From: Helochares maculicollis
Taxonomy: Eukaryota; Arthropoda; Insecta; Coleoptera; Hydrophilidae
Length of the DNA: 49,599 nucleotides
Direction of reading: 5' to 3'
NCBI GenBank assembly: GCA_033557835.1
Contig: JAWQRO010000195.1
Coordinates: forward strand, 1 to 49,599
The position numbers were made by a program, and so were the translations under genes. This document shows, in pieces, positions 21,718 to 32,743 of this stretch. How positions within the stretch are numbered: position 1 is the stretch's first letter; each line of letters begins with the position of its first letter. The notes beneath the pieces were generated by a model. It ran no database searches. It worked only from the letters and a program-made list of their open reading frames with translations, and had not been told where the DNA came from.

Positions 21718-24700
21718 TTAGACTGTAATTAATAATCCAGAGCAACAAGGACACGGATGGAAATTTTCAGTTATTTCCGAAGATGACACTAAGTTGTTTG
21801 ATTTTATTTCAGAGAGTAGTGCAATAATTTTTTGTGCAGTTTCTGTTTTATGTTGGGTTTGGTGTTCTGTGCTTAAAGTAGTACCATTAGTTACTTTTTC
21901 GCTTTCAGGTTCAATAGGATGATGGTGGTGGTGATCTGTACACGTATGCGTCTCCTCTTGGTTAATTTGTCGATGTTCTTCCAAAATATCCGCGGATATA
22001 GTACCATTTTCCATTATTAACCTTCTTATCAGTGCATTTAACTGTTCTAATTTTAGCCGCATCTGTTCTCGGTCGTGCATTATCTTGTTTAATTGATTCT
22101 CTTTCTCCATTGCTCTTTGGTTTAAAACACCTCTTTGGTGCTGATAGAGTGCAATGTACTCACCAATTGTTTCCGTTTCACCTTGTAGCTGCAGAACCAC
22201 ATGCTCAAGGCGTTGTTTTTCATCTTGTAAAGTGGCAATGTCTTCCATTGTTTTTTTGAATTTCTCTTCCAATTTTTTCATTGCAACTTCTTTATCTAAA
22301 TAGTTATCTTGATTAATTACGTTATTTTCATTATCTACATTTGGTTGATTAACCGATTGAGTGGTCAAGTTTCTTAATTTTTCTTGCAAGGCCTGATTGG
22401 TCTGTTCAAGTTTTTCTATGGTCTGCTTCAGCAATTCATAATCTTCATCCTTTGTAGGAATATTATTGTCTTCTGTATTGTTTATGATAGTAGTGGATGG
22501 ACTCGAAGTTTCCTCTGAACTTTCAGTTGATAAATGCAACCGCTCTTGCTTCAGAGCCACATTTTCTTTCTTCAATTCTTCTATTTCATGCTGGGCATCC
22601 TGTAGCTCATTCTTCAAAGCCATGAATGCGTGCTCTTGAGCTTCATAGTGCCTCAAGCGATCAGTTAATTGACTTTGTTGTAAAACTTGCTTATTTAATT
22701 CTGATGAGCCTTCTCTTATTAATGTAAGTTCTCTATCTTTGATCTCTATGGCTTCTGCCAAAGTGTGTAGTTGGTGCTCAATTTGTTGTAATTTTTCATT
22801 GAGTTCCTTGTTTTGGTGTTGGGCACTTGTTAGTTGTTCCGTTAGATCAAGTTTGTCGTTGCTCTGAAATAGTCAAGGTACGCTACAGTTTAACTAATTA
22901 ATTTAATTATGTGTACAGTGTTAGTTATGGATCACTAAGAATCCACCAGATAAAAGAGCCGAGAAGAAATTTAAAAAATTGGCAGTAGTGAATCATTAGC
23001 TGACGTTTGTATCAAAATTAGATAAACTAAGAAAACAAAAAATTCATTATAAAAACTACTTACTATTTTAATAAAAACTTCTTCCATATCCTCCAACTGT
23101 TTTTTTAGCTGTGTATTTTGAGTAACAGCTCTGGCTGCCGCAACCTTATCACTTTCCATAGCCGCTAGCAGTTTTGCACTATCGGGTTGATTCCCTTCTA
23201 ACCTTTCAATTTTACATTCCATTTCGCTAATAACATCCTTCTTTGCCGCCAATTCTTTTAACAAATCCTCATTTTCAGTACGGTATGTTTCCAATGTAAT
23301 ATCTACGGTTTCTTTGTATTTCTTCAGCTCGCCCAGCGCTTGTAGCGCATCATCTAGCTCTTTTTTCAAGCCATTGTTATTTTTGTACGAGCTAAAATTA
23401 ACATGATCATTTTGTAAACTCTGTAAATGCTTCTCCAACTCGCCAATATGCTGCACAAGATCCTGCTCACGTTTGACGAGAGACTCGTTTTGCTGAGTAG
23501 TTATTTCTAATTTCTGTGCTATATTGCTTAATTGTGAATTAAGTTGCTGTGTATATTGCTGGTATTGAACGCTCGCCTGATCTCGTTCGTTAGTGACAGT
23601 TTTGATGCTTTGATGTAGTTCAGCAACATGCTTTTCCAACAATAGTTTTTGCTGGACAAGCTCTTCGACTTGCATTTCTGTGTGCATGGTTTCCCCAGCG
23701 GACAGTTGCTGGATCTTTACATTGGCTAACGACAGTTGGGACGATAATTCCTGGATTTCATGTTGAAGCCTCAAGTTGTCGCTAGCGCTAATGTTGAATT
23801 TTTCTCTTAATTCTGATAAATCTTGCATCACCTCCTCCTTCTGTTCTTTTAGGCTCTCAAATTCATTTTTCAAACTAATCATTTCTTCATTTTTCTCAAA
23901 GCCCAACTTGTCAAATTTGGATTTTTCAGCTTTGATGGCGTTTAATTCTTTCTCTAAATCAACGGTTTTTGCCCGAGATGATTTTAGTTTTTCTTGCAAA
24001 TCGTCACACTCGGTCGTTTTTTGTTTGGCTATTATCTGCGTTTGTGACAGGGAAGCAGTTAGCTCTGTCTTTTCAGCAACTAAAATGCCGACTGTTTGCA
24101 TGTGGCACTGGAGCTGCTCTTGCAAGGGGCCTAACTCACGGCTAATCCGTTGCTCATACTCGGTTTTTAGCTGCTGGGATTCAGTTTCAATTTGTAGGAT
24201 TTTAACTTTGCAGTCGTTAAGCTCTGTCCGTAGTTGCTCGGACTTTACTCGTTCTTGATTTAAAAGTGTAACCAATTCTTGGTTGCGTTTTTCCAACTCG
24301 TTGTTGTGTTTTAGATCATAGCTTTCGTAATCAGTTACTAAATGGTGCAGCTGAGATGAGAGTTGATTCAAACTTTCAAGTGGTGAACATTGTGTACTGG
24401 ACTCTAACTCTTGTTGAATCATTCCAGTTTTATTGTCTTCTGCGCTAGGAGGAGACAACATATTATTTACTGTAGTTTCTGTAGTGATTTTGGGTTGCAG
24501 TTCTGCAGTTTCTACTTCTTTTGGTGTTGGCAAGACTTCTGCATGCTCGTGCTGATCTGTTATGTTATTCAACCGATTAAAAATCTCATTGTGTTTTAGT
24601 TCTGGGTAATCTTCAGCTTTTGAGTCTTCGTCCCTAATTTCATATGAAAAAAACTGTTCTGTTGTCGCAGATGGCACTATAGGCTCCATGTGAGATAATT

Positions 24701-25242
24701 GATTGATGAAATTGTTTTCAATTGGTATGTTGGGCTGTCCACTGTTGTTAAAGTTATTAACCTGATCACATGTATTTGAAGCTGGAAAAGAGCTTGATGC
24801 ATAGCTATCAAAAAAATTGTTAGATACTTGAACAGGTTGGCTAACTCCTGACGTAAAATAGTTTTGTATATTACTAGTTTGATTGTCAGCAGCTGTGTTA
24901 GACCAATACTGTACTGTTCCAGGTTGGTTGCTGTCTAAGCTATGAGTGCTACTAGCAAGACTATCGGCAGCACTTTGTAATTCCTTAGGCGTTTCATTTT
25001 CCTTGTTTTCTTTAGGTGGCTTATGCGATTTTTGTTGAAATTGTTTCAGCTGTAAATATAAACATTGGTGAAAGTAATGACATGATGTGATGATGTGGCT
25101 TTGGTACTTCAATACCATAGAACATGTAGTTTAGGGGGCCGGTTGGATTTTTTTTTATTTGTACAGTGCAAAGCGGGTTTTATTGTGCACTTACCATTTT
25201 CCGAGCCGCTGCTAATTTTTGAGCCTTAATTGCTTCTGCCAT
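21718..25242 (-). CDS. GM130: Golgin subfamily A member 2 (GM130), cis-Golgi tether
   Basis: A peripheral cis-Golgi coiled-coil tether. The family binds p115 through the basic N-terminus and GRASP65 through the C-terminus. Three exons (25195-25242, 23064-25049, 21718-22863) join in phase 0 and give 1059 residues. The start MAEAIKAQKLAAARKM and the next exon LKQFQQKSHKPPKENKENE match the family's p115-binding N-terminus in position and charge. A low-complexity Ser/Asn/Gln region follows to about residue 250, then long heptad coiled coil. The diagnostic block ETETIGEYIALYQHQRGVL is at about 907-919, and the protein ends LLITV, a PDZ-ligand tail like the ITVI of vertebrate GM130. Donors are GTAAGT; acceptors are TTTACAG and TTTCAG. 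Simple reading frames running past 23064 and 25049 are intron read-through. A possible poly(A) signal (AATAAA on minus) is at 21637-21642. Length is close to the human protein. Confidence 0.95.
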
Positions 25243-25489
25243 TTTCGGGTTTGTTTAATTACATGTCAAATTTTAGTATGTGTGTCAGAGAGCATTTGCA
25301 CCAACTGTTGGTACTGAAGAGAAAAAGTACCCTTAGGCATAAGTGATTTAGTAACTCCCTGACTTTCCTGCGCATTACTGCGCATTTGGTCCCACGTGTA
25401 CGAATGAGGACCGTATTGCTAAATAATATTGTAATGTATTATATATTTTGGTTAAGATATTGTTACATATTTTAAGTAAAATACACATA

Positions 25490-26470
25490 CAGCCTGTTTC
25501 AAAATTAAGTTACAAATCTTAAAGGGGTGGTAGATATAAGAAATAATAAGCGATAGGTTTTTGTTTCCATTTTGGGACATAATTAGTAACCGAGATTTTA
25601 ATTACATGTACATGTTAACAGCCACTGTTGGAATTCCCTATGACGTCGTCAGTCGAATACAGACGAATTTTATCGGTATTTCAAAGAATATCCTTCTTGT
25701 TTACACTTAAAGGATCTGGACTCGAAACTGACGAAGTTATAATAAATAACCCACCTTTAAACGAAGTAAAGATGAACGAAAAAAGTTAACAGCCCAATAA
25801 ATTTCAACCGAAGAGGAAAAACAAGCGTCTCATGTTTGGTCGGATTGCGTTCATTTCAATTTGTTTTTTTTAATACATTATTTACTATTACGTAAGTCAG
25901 CAAAACTTTTCTTTATGCCTTATTCAAAGAAAGACATATTTACTAACATGCAAATCATCTGAACTTACTATGCACGAAACAAGAAAAACTATCATTTTAT
26001 TGTTGTAAACAAGGTGATAAAAATGAAAGCTGATGCTGATCAAAAAACGTAAAGCGCAATAAATTTACAACCACAGACACAAGAGAAGCGGTGCATTTTT
26101 TTCTCTCGTTGTAATAACATGAATTTGTACTATTAATTGTGATAGAAATAGACTGTAGTCCATCGTATTTAAGAAGCCATAGAATTTTAACGATAAATAA
26201 TGTCGACAATTAAGTTATTGTTTAGTTTTTGCGATGTGTGATGTATATATTCTTTTTCCTGTGTTTATGTTATTAGGAAGGTTTGTGTCCGTGAAATAAT
26301 TTTATCTCGTGATTATGACGGATCTAACGCTTTGTTTTGATTATTGATTGTTGCCGGTATTTTTATAGAGATAAAGGTGACGTTAGTTTGCGATTTATGA
26401 TGTAAACGCGGAGCTATAAAATTTGACTTTGTTGTTGTTTATGTTCTTTTAATGTTTCTCTTTGTTAAGG
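25490..26470 (+). mobile_element. Non-autonomous TA-target element, copy B (right end missing)
   Basis: Starts CAGCCTGTTTCAAAATTAAG after TA and follows copy A to about 26470, where homology stops. The last 370 bases or so and the right terminal repeat are absent. Confidence 0.8.
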
Positions 26471-27062
26471 ACGTCTTGCCTTAATGAAAAAATTTAACTT
26501 CCAAGTTTTAAATTTACAGTTTTTCACGTTACTTTTGGTACGTGATTATTTCAAATTGCATCCATCGTCATTCGCTTTACTTATACTAGAGATTTTTTTA
26601 CCCTCTCATTAGACTAAGAATGTTTATCTATGCTCTATTGCAATCGTCAAGAGCAATTAAAGAGCAACAATCTTAAAGATACATAATAAAGATTCTTTTA
26701 TGGTGACTTAAGCATATTATGTTACAAATTTAGCATGTTTTACTATCAAATACGGCTTTCTATCAAGCTATATATTTTTTACATCAATATTTTACTGTGG
26801 TTAATTTTCGAATTAGCTATCACAGTACTTTAAATTTGCGATAATTTTTTCTAAGCAACAGCAATAGCGAATTTTCGTTGTAAACAGCATTAGCATTGTT
26901 AAATTCATATATTTTGTCAATCGAACTAGCATTTTGGGTTCGCACCAATTGTTGCCATTTACTTTTGAAAAACACTAGCTCACTTGTTTTGTTAACATAC
27001 TGGTTTTTGTAAACACTTTCAAGAAACTGCAATATGTTTAAAATATTGGGCCAAATTTTATG

Positions 27063-28392
27063 CAGGGTGTTGCAGAATTAATTTTCAATACTTAACCCAC
27101 ATGTTATGAACGCCAATGTGACCATGACTTGATATTTTCTAAGTATAAATAAAAATGTTGAAAATTTGGCTAATTTGGGATTTCTGGAATAATTGATATT
27201 ATTCCGATAGCCCATACTGGATTAAGGACTATTATGCAGACACAACGGAACCGTTATTACTATAAAAATATCGACATTACAATCAAACACGTCGTTAGAT
27301 CCTTCAAAACCTCGAGATAATTTTTTTGATGATCGCAAAACCATCCTTATCAAAGAGAAACAGAAAAAGAACATAAGCAACCAGTGAAGTCAAATTTTAT
27401 AGCTCCGCGTTTTTTCGAATAATTTAAAAAAGAACATGACCTCGAAAAAAGATCGCTTTGTATCTTCCGCCGCTAGAAAGATGATTACATCATACATCGC
27501 AAACTAACGTCACCTTTATCTCTATAAAAATACCGGCATCAAAATCAAAACAAAGCGTTTGATCCATCATAATCACGAATACAAAACCTTTTTAATAACA
27601 TAAAGACAAAAAAAGAACATAACAACAATTTAAGTACAATTTTATTCGAGCGCGTTGTTTATTGAACTGGAGATCGATCGTGACCTCGAAAGAATATCAC
27701 TTTGTATTACCGCCGCAAGAAGGGTGGTTACACCATACGTCGCAAACTAAACAATAGCTTAATTGTCGACATTATTTATCGTTAAAATTCGATGGCTTCT
27801 TAAATACGATGGACTACAGTAAATTTCTATTACAATTAATAGTACAAGTTCATGTTATTGCGACGACAGAAAAACATGCATCGATCTCTTGTTTGTGGTT
27901 ATAAATTTATTGTGCTTTATGTTTTTTGATGAGTATCGGCTTTAATTTTTATCCCCTTGTTTACAATAAAATGATGATTTTTCTAGTTTCGTGCTTAGTA
28001 AGTTCAAATGATTTGCATATTAGTAAATATGTCTTTCTTTGAATAAGACATGAAGTAAAAAACTTATGTAATAGTAAACAATGTATCAAAAACAAATTGA
28101 AATGAACGCAATCCAACCAAACATGTGGCGTTTGTTTGTCCTCTCCGTTTGAAATTTATTTTTTTTAACGAGGGTTTTTTATTATTATTTCGTCAGTTTC
28201 GAGTCCAGATGTCTTAAGCGTAAATAAGAAGGTGATTCTTTGGTAAAACTCGTCTGAATTCGACCGACGGCGTCGTAGGGAATTCCAGCACTGGTTCTTA
28301 ACATGTACAAAATGCAAACAAAACCTTATCGCTTATTATTTCTTATATCTACCACTCCTTTAAGTTTTGTAACTAAATTTTGAAACAGGCTG
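27063..28392 (-). mobile_element. Non-autonomous TA-target element, copy C (inverted)
   Basis: A full-length copy in reverse orientation: on plus it begins CAGGGTGTTGCAGAATT and ends AAATTTTGAAACAGGCTG. Flanks are TG (mutated TA) and TA. It lies between the GM130 and Hr78 5' ends, facing copy B. Confidence 0.88.
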
Positions 28393-28562
28393 TATTTTAT
28401 ACATTTGAAATATGCAATAAATCTTTACGGCGTCCGATCTGTTACGTATTATGAAAACGTAAAGTTTACAGTTTGATTCATATCTAGTAACTTTTGTGTT
28501 AACTTTTGAAATGCGCAGACCTGGATACGACATCACATTAGTAGCAATGGCGTTACTTTAGC

Positions 28563-28584
28563 CACCTGTATTTTAAGACAGGTG
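28563..28584. promoter_or_regulatory. Inverted E-box pair
   Basis: CACCTG, ten bases, then CAGGTG: a perfect inverted pair just upstream of the Hr78 TATA box. Possible bHLH or zinc-finger site; inferred from sequence only. Confidence 0.4.
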
Positions 28585-28587
28585 CAG

Positions 28588-28626
28588 AAAGGTCATGAAC
28601 TCGAGTGTAACACCTATAAAAGGTCA
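28588..28626 (+). promoter_or_regulatory. Two nuclear receptor half-sites, AAAGGTCA, upstream of Hr78
   Basis: AAAGGTCA occurs at 28588-28595 and 28619-28626 in the same direction. Extended AGGTCA half-sites are bound by many receptors, including the TR2/TR4 class as direct repeats. The spacing of 31 bases start to start is longer than a classic direct repeat. Confidence 0.4.
28615..28623 (+). promoter_or_regulatory. TATA box of Hr78
   Basis: TATAAAAGG, 112 bases upstream of the chosen ATG (28735), so a short 5' UTR is plausible. Its 3' part is shared with the second AAAGGTCA half-site. Confidence 0.5.
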
Positions 28627-28734
28627 AAGTAAACTCTTTGACTGACACAAAATGATGAAAATGCAAGGTCGTATGTAACTGTGTAACGTAATTAGCAAGA
28701 AAACTCGAATAAACTGTTGAATTTCGTAAGCTAT

Positions 28735-31700
28735 ATGGAGGTGGAAAAAACAATACAAGATCTAACCCTAAAAGTGCATTCACTTGCAAGCATGGAGCAA
28801 ACGATAAAGCCTGAACCGCTTGCAGATAAAGGGAGAGGTAACACTAATTCAATGTGCCTATCTGTAGAACTGTGTGTCGTTTGTGGAGATCGGGCTTCTG
28901 GGAGACATTATGGTGCGATCAGCTGCGAAGGTTGTAAAGGGTTTTTTAAAAGATCCATTCGGAAACAGCTTGGTTATGCCTGCCGGGGCTCGAAGAATTG
29001 TGAGGTGACAAAACACCACAGAAACCGATGCCAATATTGCCGACTCCAAAAGTGCCTTGCTTCCGGCATGCGAAGTGATTCCGTTCAGCATGAAAGGAAA
29101 CCAATCGTGGATAAAAAAGAGCCTATTAATAACATTGGTCTTGCTCTAAATCCTAGTGCTATGAACAAAATATTTATTCGAAAGGACTTGGCAACTGAAG
29201 CGCCCGTTTTGATGCCTGCTACATTTAACCCCTGTGATATTACAATACCATTTTTGAATGAGCGGATGGCAAACAGCAGCGCTCCTGATCTTTCATATTA
29301 CATGTCCCCAGGCCAAATAAGTATGGAAGATGATGGATCTTTAGATAGTAATAATGCGACTGTTGGAGAAATTAATGAGGTAAGAAATTTTGATTACAAA
29401 AACCATGTACATTAAATTCTTTTCCTCATACAATAGTAGATCATGAATAGAGCTGCATTCCTCACATGAATGTCCTTAAATATTTACCTAACCTAAAAAT
29501 GTAATCTATGTGAATTGTACACTTTTGCTTCAATTAAAATAGCACATATTGTATCGACACTAGAACCATGAAACAAAAGGTAAATGAAAATAAATTTAAC
29601 TTTCTGTATTACTATTTTTGGCTTATTGAAAAATAAATAAAATGTTTAGAATAATATGTAAATAAATTACGAAAAATTATTTTTAAATTGAATGCAAGTT
29701 TTATACAGAATTGAGTAAATTTGTCTTAAGGTTTAGTACAACCCAATAAGTAAATTTAACATTATGTTCAATAACTACTTAGCGAATTTGTTTGAAAATG
29801 CCATTTATGTAATTGACGATATTGTAATTTTCACATAGTATTATTAGAGAGGCTAAACTGTTATGAATACTCTTCGAAAGAGCCCAGACTTAAAGGAGGA
29901 GATGATTTTATTGATGCACGGAGTAATTCTCTTATAATATATTTAACAATTAAAAAGAAAACAAGGTCTAATTCCCACTTAAGAAAATCTATTTACTTAT
30001 TTATTGCGACATAGAATATACATTTATTTAAAAATATGCATATTTTATGTACGTGCAAATTATATAAATAAAAAAAATCAAATGCAGTTTCTTGATTTGA
30101 GATTACTTAAAATTTGCGTCGTGTTCGAAGAATATTTGGTATTGTTTTAAATCGTTTAATCATTGTACCACTGTCAGTCATAAGTTTTCTCTTTTCAGTT
30201 TGGCATGCTTTATCTACTGTAGGAATTTCTATGTTGCACTGTATAGCTTTATCTATCCTTGTTGTCGCGATGCCCTGTTTTGTGTCGACAAGCTCAACTT
30301 CATAATTTAAAAACTCTTGTTTAATTTTAATTGTTTCTTCTTTCACATTGTTATTGGTCATATCACTACTGCTGTCTTTGAACCGCACAATTGCGGTATG
30401 TTCACTTTCGCCAGCATCTCCAATTTTAGCAGCAACTGCCTCAAGCGGTTCCGGGACAATTTCCTCTTTAATATGCATCGGCTCACTTTTAATGTTGCAA
30501 ATATCTGGCAAGTTGGCCAAATCATCATCTTCTCTTTCTTGTTTGATTGCAATTGGATATTCAGACATTATCTTTACTTGGTTTTATGGTATTTCATTCA
30601 AATGATGTTCAGATTACAAGCTAAAATGATACAGGAATAAAATTTCTTGTAATTTCAATTATTGAGTTTAATTAACAATTGCCAGAAGTGAGCTATTTAA
30701 TCGCAAGGAGACTAAATGCAGAAATAAACCAACTATAGATAAGAAATACAATACATATGTGTCACTAATACATTTAGCAGAGATTGGGATCAAATTTAAA
30801 ACTACATATTTTATATCTACAGTTCAGTTGTATTATTTCAAAATGGTAATTTGCTACCTTCAGTGGGACGCTAAAGAAAGACTAGCCTACTAGGCCTGGT
30901 CTTCCATGATAAAAATAAAATATTATGATAATTGGGCCAATATCTACTCCCCAAGTTATAATCATTTACATTTGTGTTTTTACTTCTGAAACGTAATGTA
31001 CACCATTATAGATTGATTGTATTCCAATAAAACTTCTCCTAAATATATTGCCGAGACTTGGAATTATATGGAAATTATTTAATTTTTAAATAATTACTCG
31101 ACAAATTGTAAAAGATGCAGATGACTTAATTTGTGGCACCTAAAATCCCAATACATGTAAATAAAACAGTTGGAATAATTCGTGTTACACAAAAATTTCG
31201 AGGCAATGAATTATTGCAATATATATACACAACTTTGATATAGATATACTATAATAATTAACTTGAATTCTATACTAATTATATATAATATTACTAAACT
31301 GTGATTTAGAATAACAAACGTCTAAGCTATCCATTTTTTGAATTTATAGATAATATTGCAAATCATAAGAATATTATTTACATTCACTTGCTAATTTTTA
31401 AAACTAAGGTTACCTGTTCAATGATATATCTTCTTTAATTTGATTATACATTAAATATAATAATATTGACAAAAAATACATATTTTGGTTACTAAATTAA
31501 ACAAGAACGCTTCGTTTAGAAATTGAAGGAAAGATATTGTTTAAAATATCATAATAAATAAATTTGTTAAAGAATAACAACCAATAAGAAACGGTTTCAA
31601 GTAAATTAAGGTTATGTCAAAATCGATATTGTAGATACCTGCCGACAACATGGCGCTGTACTAGTTATAAGAAAGTATTGGCGCGTTTTAAAATAAATAT

Positions 31701-32743
31701 AATGAATGTACTTCTCCATTTGTATATCATGTTTTAATCAAGTTAAATTCATGAAATCTACTTTTAAAAATTCGCTTACATCAAATAATCAACAATTATA
31801 AATACTCTAAAACACTAGGATCAAATAATATTTGTATCTTTTCGCTTACATTTGTTGAATCATGAAAAAATCACTAAGTATTAATTGTTTTAAATTGTTC
31901 CAGGCAAGAGATAAACAACTAATTTCGAAAGCCTTAGACACGATGGCTCGAGTTCAACAAAACGGCACCGAGTTAACAATGAAAGAAGAGGACCAATTCA
32001 ACGAATACGACGGCCCGATAATCCAAGAACAAAATGTAATGTTCAGCTTTTCACCTCCATCGTTTGGCCCTTACTACAATATTCACTACATATGTGAAAG
32101 TGGATCGCGCCTCTTATTTTCATCGGTGCAATGGGCAAAGGCAATTCCAATATTTCAGTATTTTCCCCAAGAAGCACAAGTTGGTCTTCTAAAAAGTAGT
32201 TGGACAGAACTATTTGTGCTAGGTCTCTCCCAATCATCGCATGCCATTTCACTATCGACTATATTAGCTGCCCTTATAAGCCAATTACAAACTTCAATTG
32301 CTCAAGAAAAAATGCCCGCTCTAAAAATTAAGCAAGTCACTGATCATATTGTTAAGTTGCAAGAGTACGTAGCTGCGACAAACCGATTACATATTGACGG
32401 GCATGAATTCGCTTATTTGAAGGCAATCACCCTCTTTTCTTCGGACAAACCTGGTCTGATATTTCACAAACAAATAGATCGGGTACAAGAAAGAACGGTT
32501 CAGGCTTTGCAGTCTTATGTGAATCGCAATTTTCCCGACGACGCCGATAGATTTGCTAAGTTACTATTGCGTTTACCTCCTTTGAGAGCATTTGAACCAC
32601 AAATAGTTGAGGAATTATTTTTCGGTGGTTTTATAGGGCAAGTGGAAATTGACAGTGTGATTCCTTATATTTTAAAGATGGCAAATTCAGCAACCTGCCA
32701 TTTTAGTAGACAAGTGAAATCAGAGCAAATAGAAGTTGTATAA
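28735..32743 (+). CDS. Hr78: Nuclear receptor Hr78 (NR2C/D; TR2/TR4 type)
   Basis: An orphan nuclear receptor that would bind AGGTCA direct repeats. Exon 28735-29379 holds the N-terminus and DNA-binding domain: residues about 47-112 with both C4 zinc fingers, P-box CEGCKG, and HHRNRCQYCRLQKCL. A TR2/TR4-like stretch follows (SVQHERKP, IFIRKDLATEAP). Exon 31904-32743 holds the ligand-binding domain (VLGLSQSSHAISLSTILAAL, FIGQVEIDSVIPYILKM). The phase-0 junction uses AATGAG then GTAAGA, and TTGTTCCAG. Total is 494 residues, somewhat short for the family, so an extra small exon in the 2.5-kb intron is possible. The ATG at 28735 is the first in frame; the codon 18 bases earlier is TTG. A second in-frame ATG is at 28792. 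An antisense gene lies in the intron. The gene is divergent from GM130 and convergent with Spire. Confidence 0.94.
30023..30028 (-). terminator. Possible poly(A) signal of the nested gene
   Basis: AATAAA on the minus strand, about 80 bases past the stop of the 153-residue frame. Confidence 0.4.
30107..30568 (-). CDS. Unknown single-exon protein, 153 aa, nested antisense in the Hr78 intron
   Basis: A complete ATG-to-stop frame lies inside the Hr78 intron on the opposite strand. I recognise no domain. It is rich in the sumoylation consensus psi-K-x-E: IKQE (8-11), IKSE (26-29), IKEE (33-36), VKEE (75-78), IKQE (82-85). Two stretches resemble dynein light chain LC8 ligands (K-x-x-Q-T/C): DKAIQC (106-111) and DKACQT (119-124). 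The last 28 residues are basic (KRKLM, MIKRFKTI, RTRRKF), possibly a nuclear or nucleic-acid binding tail. A poly(A) signal on this strand is at 30023-30028, about 80 bases past the stop. The acidic IKQE-rich start is common in insect chromatin and zinc-finger proteins, so a nuclear role is inferred. It could also be a retrocopy or truncated relative of such a gene. Confidence 0.65.
   Translation of the reverse strand: MSEYPIAIKQEREDDDLANLPDICNIKSEPMHIKEEIVPEPLEAVAAKIGDAGESEHTAIVRFKDSSSDMTNNNVKEETIKIKQEFLNYEVELVDTKQGIATTRIDKAIQCNIEIPTVDKACQTEKRKLMTDSGTMIKRFKTIPNILRTRRKF

Larger units (their letters stand above)
29380..31903 (+). other. Hr78 intron
   Basis: A 2.5-kb intron with GTAAGA and TTCCAG borders. 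It contains the antisense gene at 30107-30568. The exon 1 frame runs on for 11 codons to a stop at 29413-29415, and an AATAAA follows at 29589-29594, so a truncated, DNA-binding-domain-only transcript is possible. Confidence 0.7.

Noticed and set aside
23776..24258. A 160-codon serine/phenylalanine-rich frame on the plus strand
   Set aside because: It is the antisense shadow of the GM130 coiled coil, where Glu/Lys codons read as Ser/Phe.
27056..28399. A five-base target duplication TTTTA around element copy C
   Set aside because: The TTTTA match occurs only at this copy; the empty-site comparison for copy A and the flanks of B and D support TA instead.
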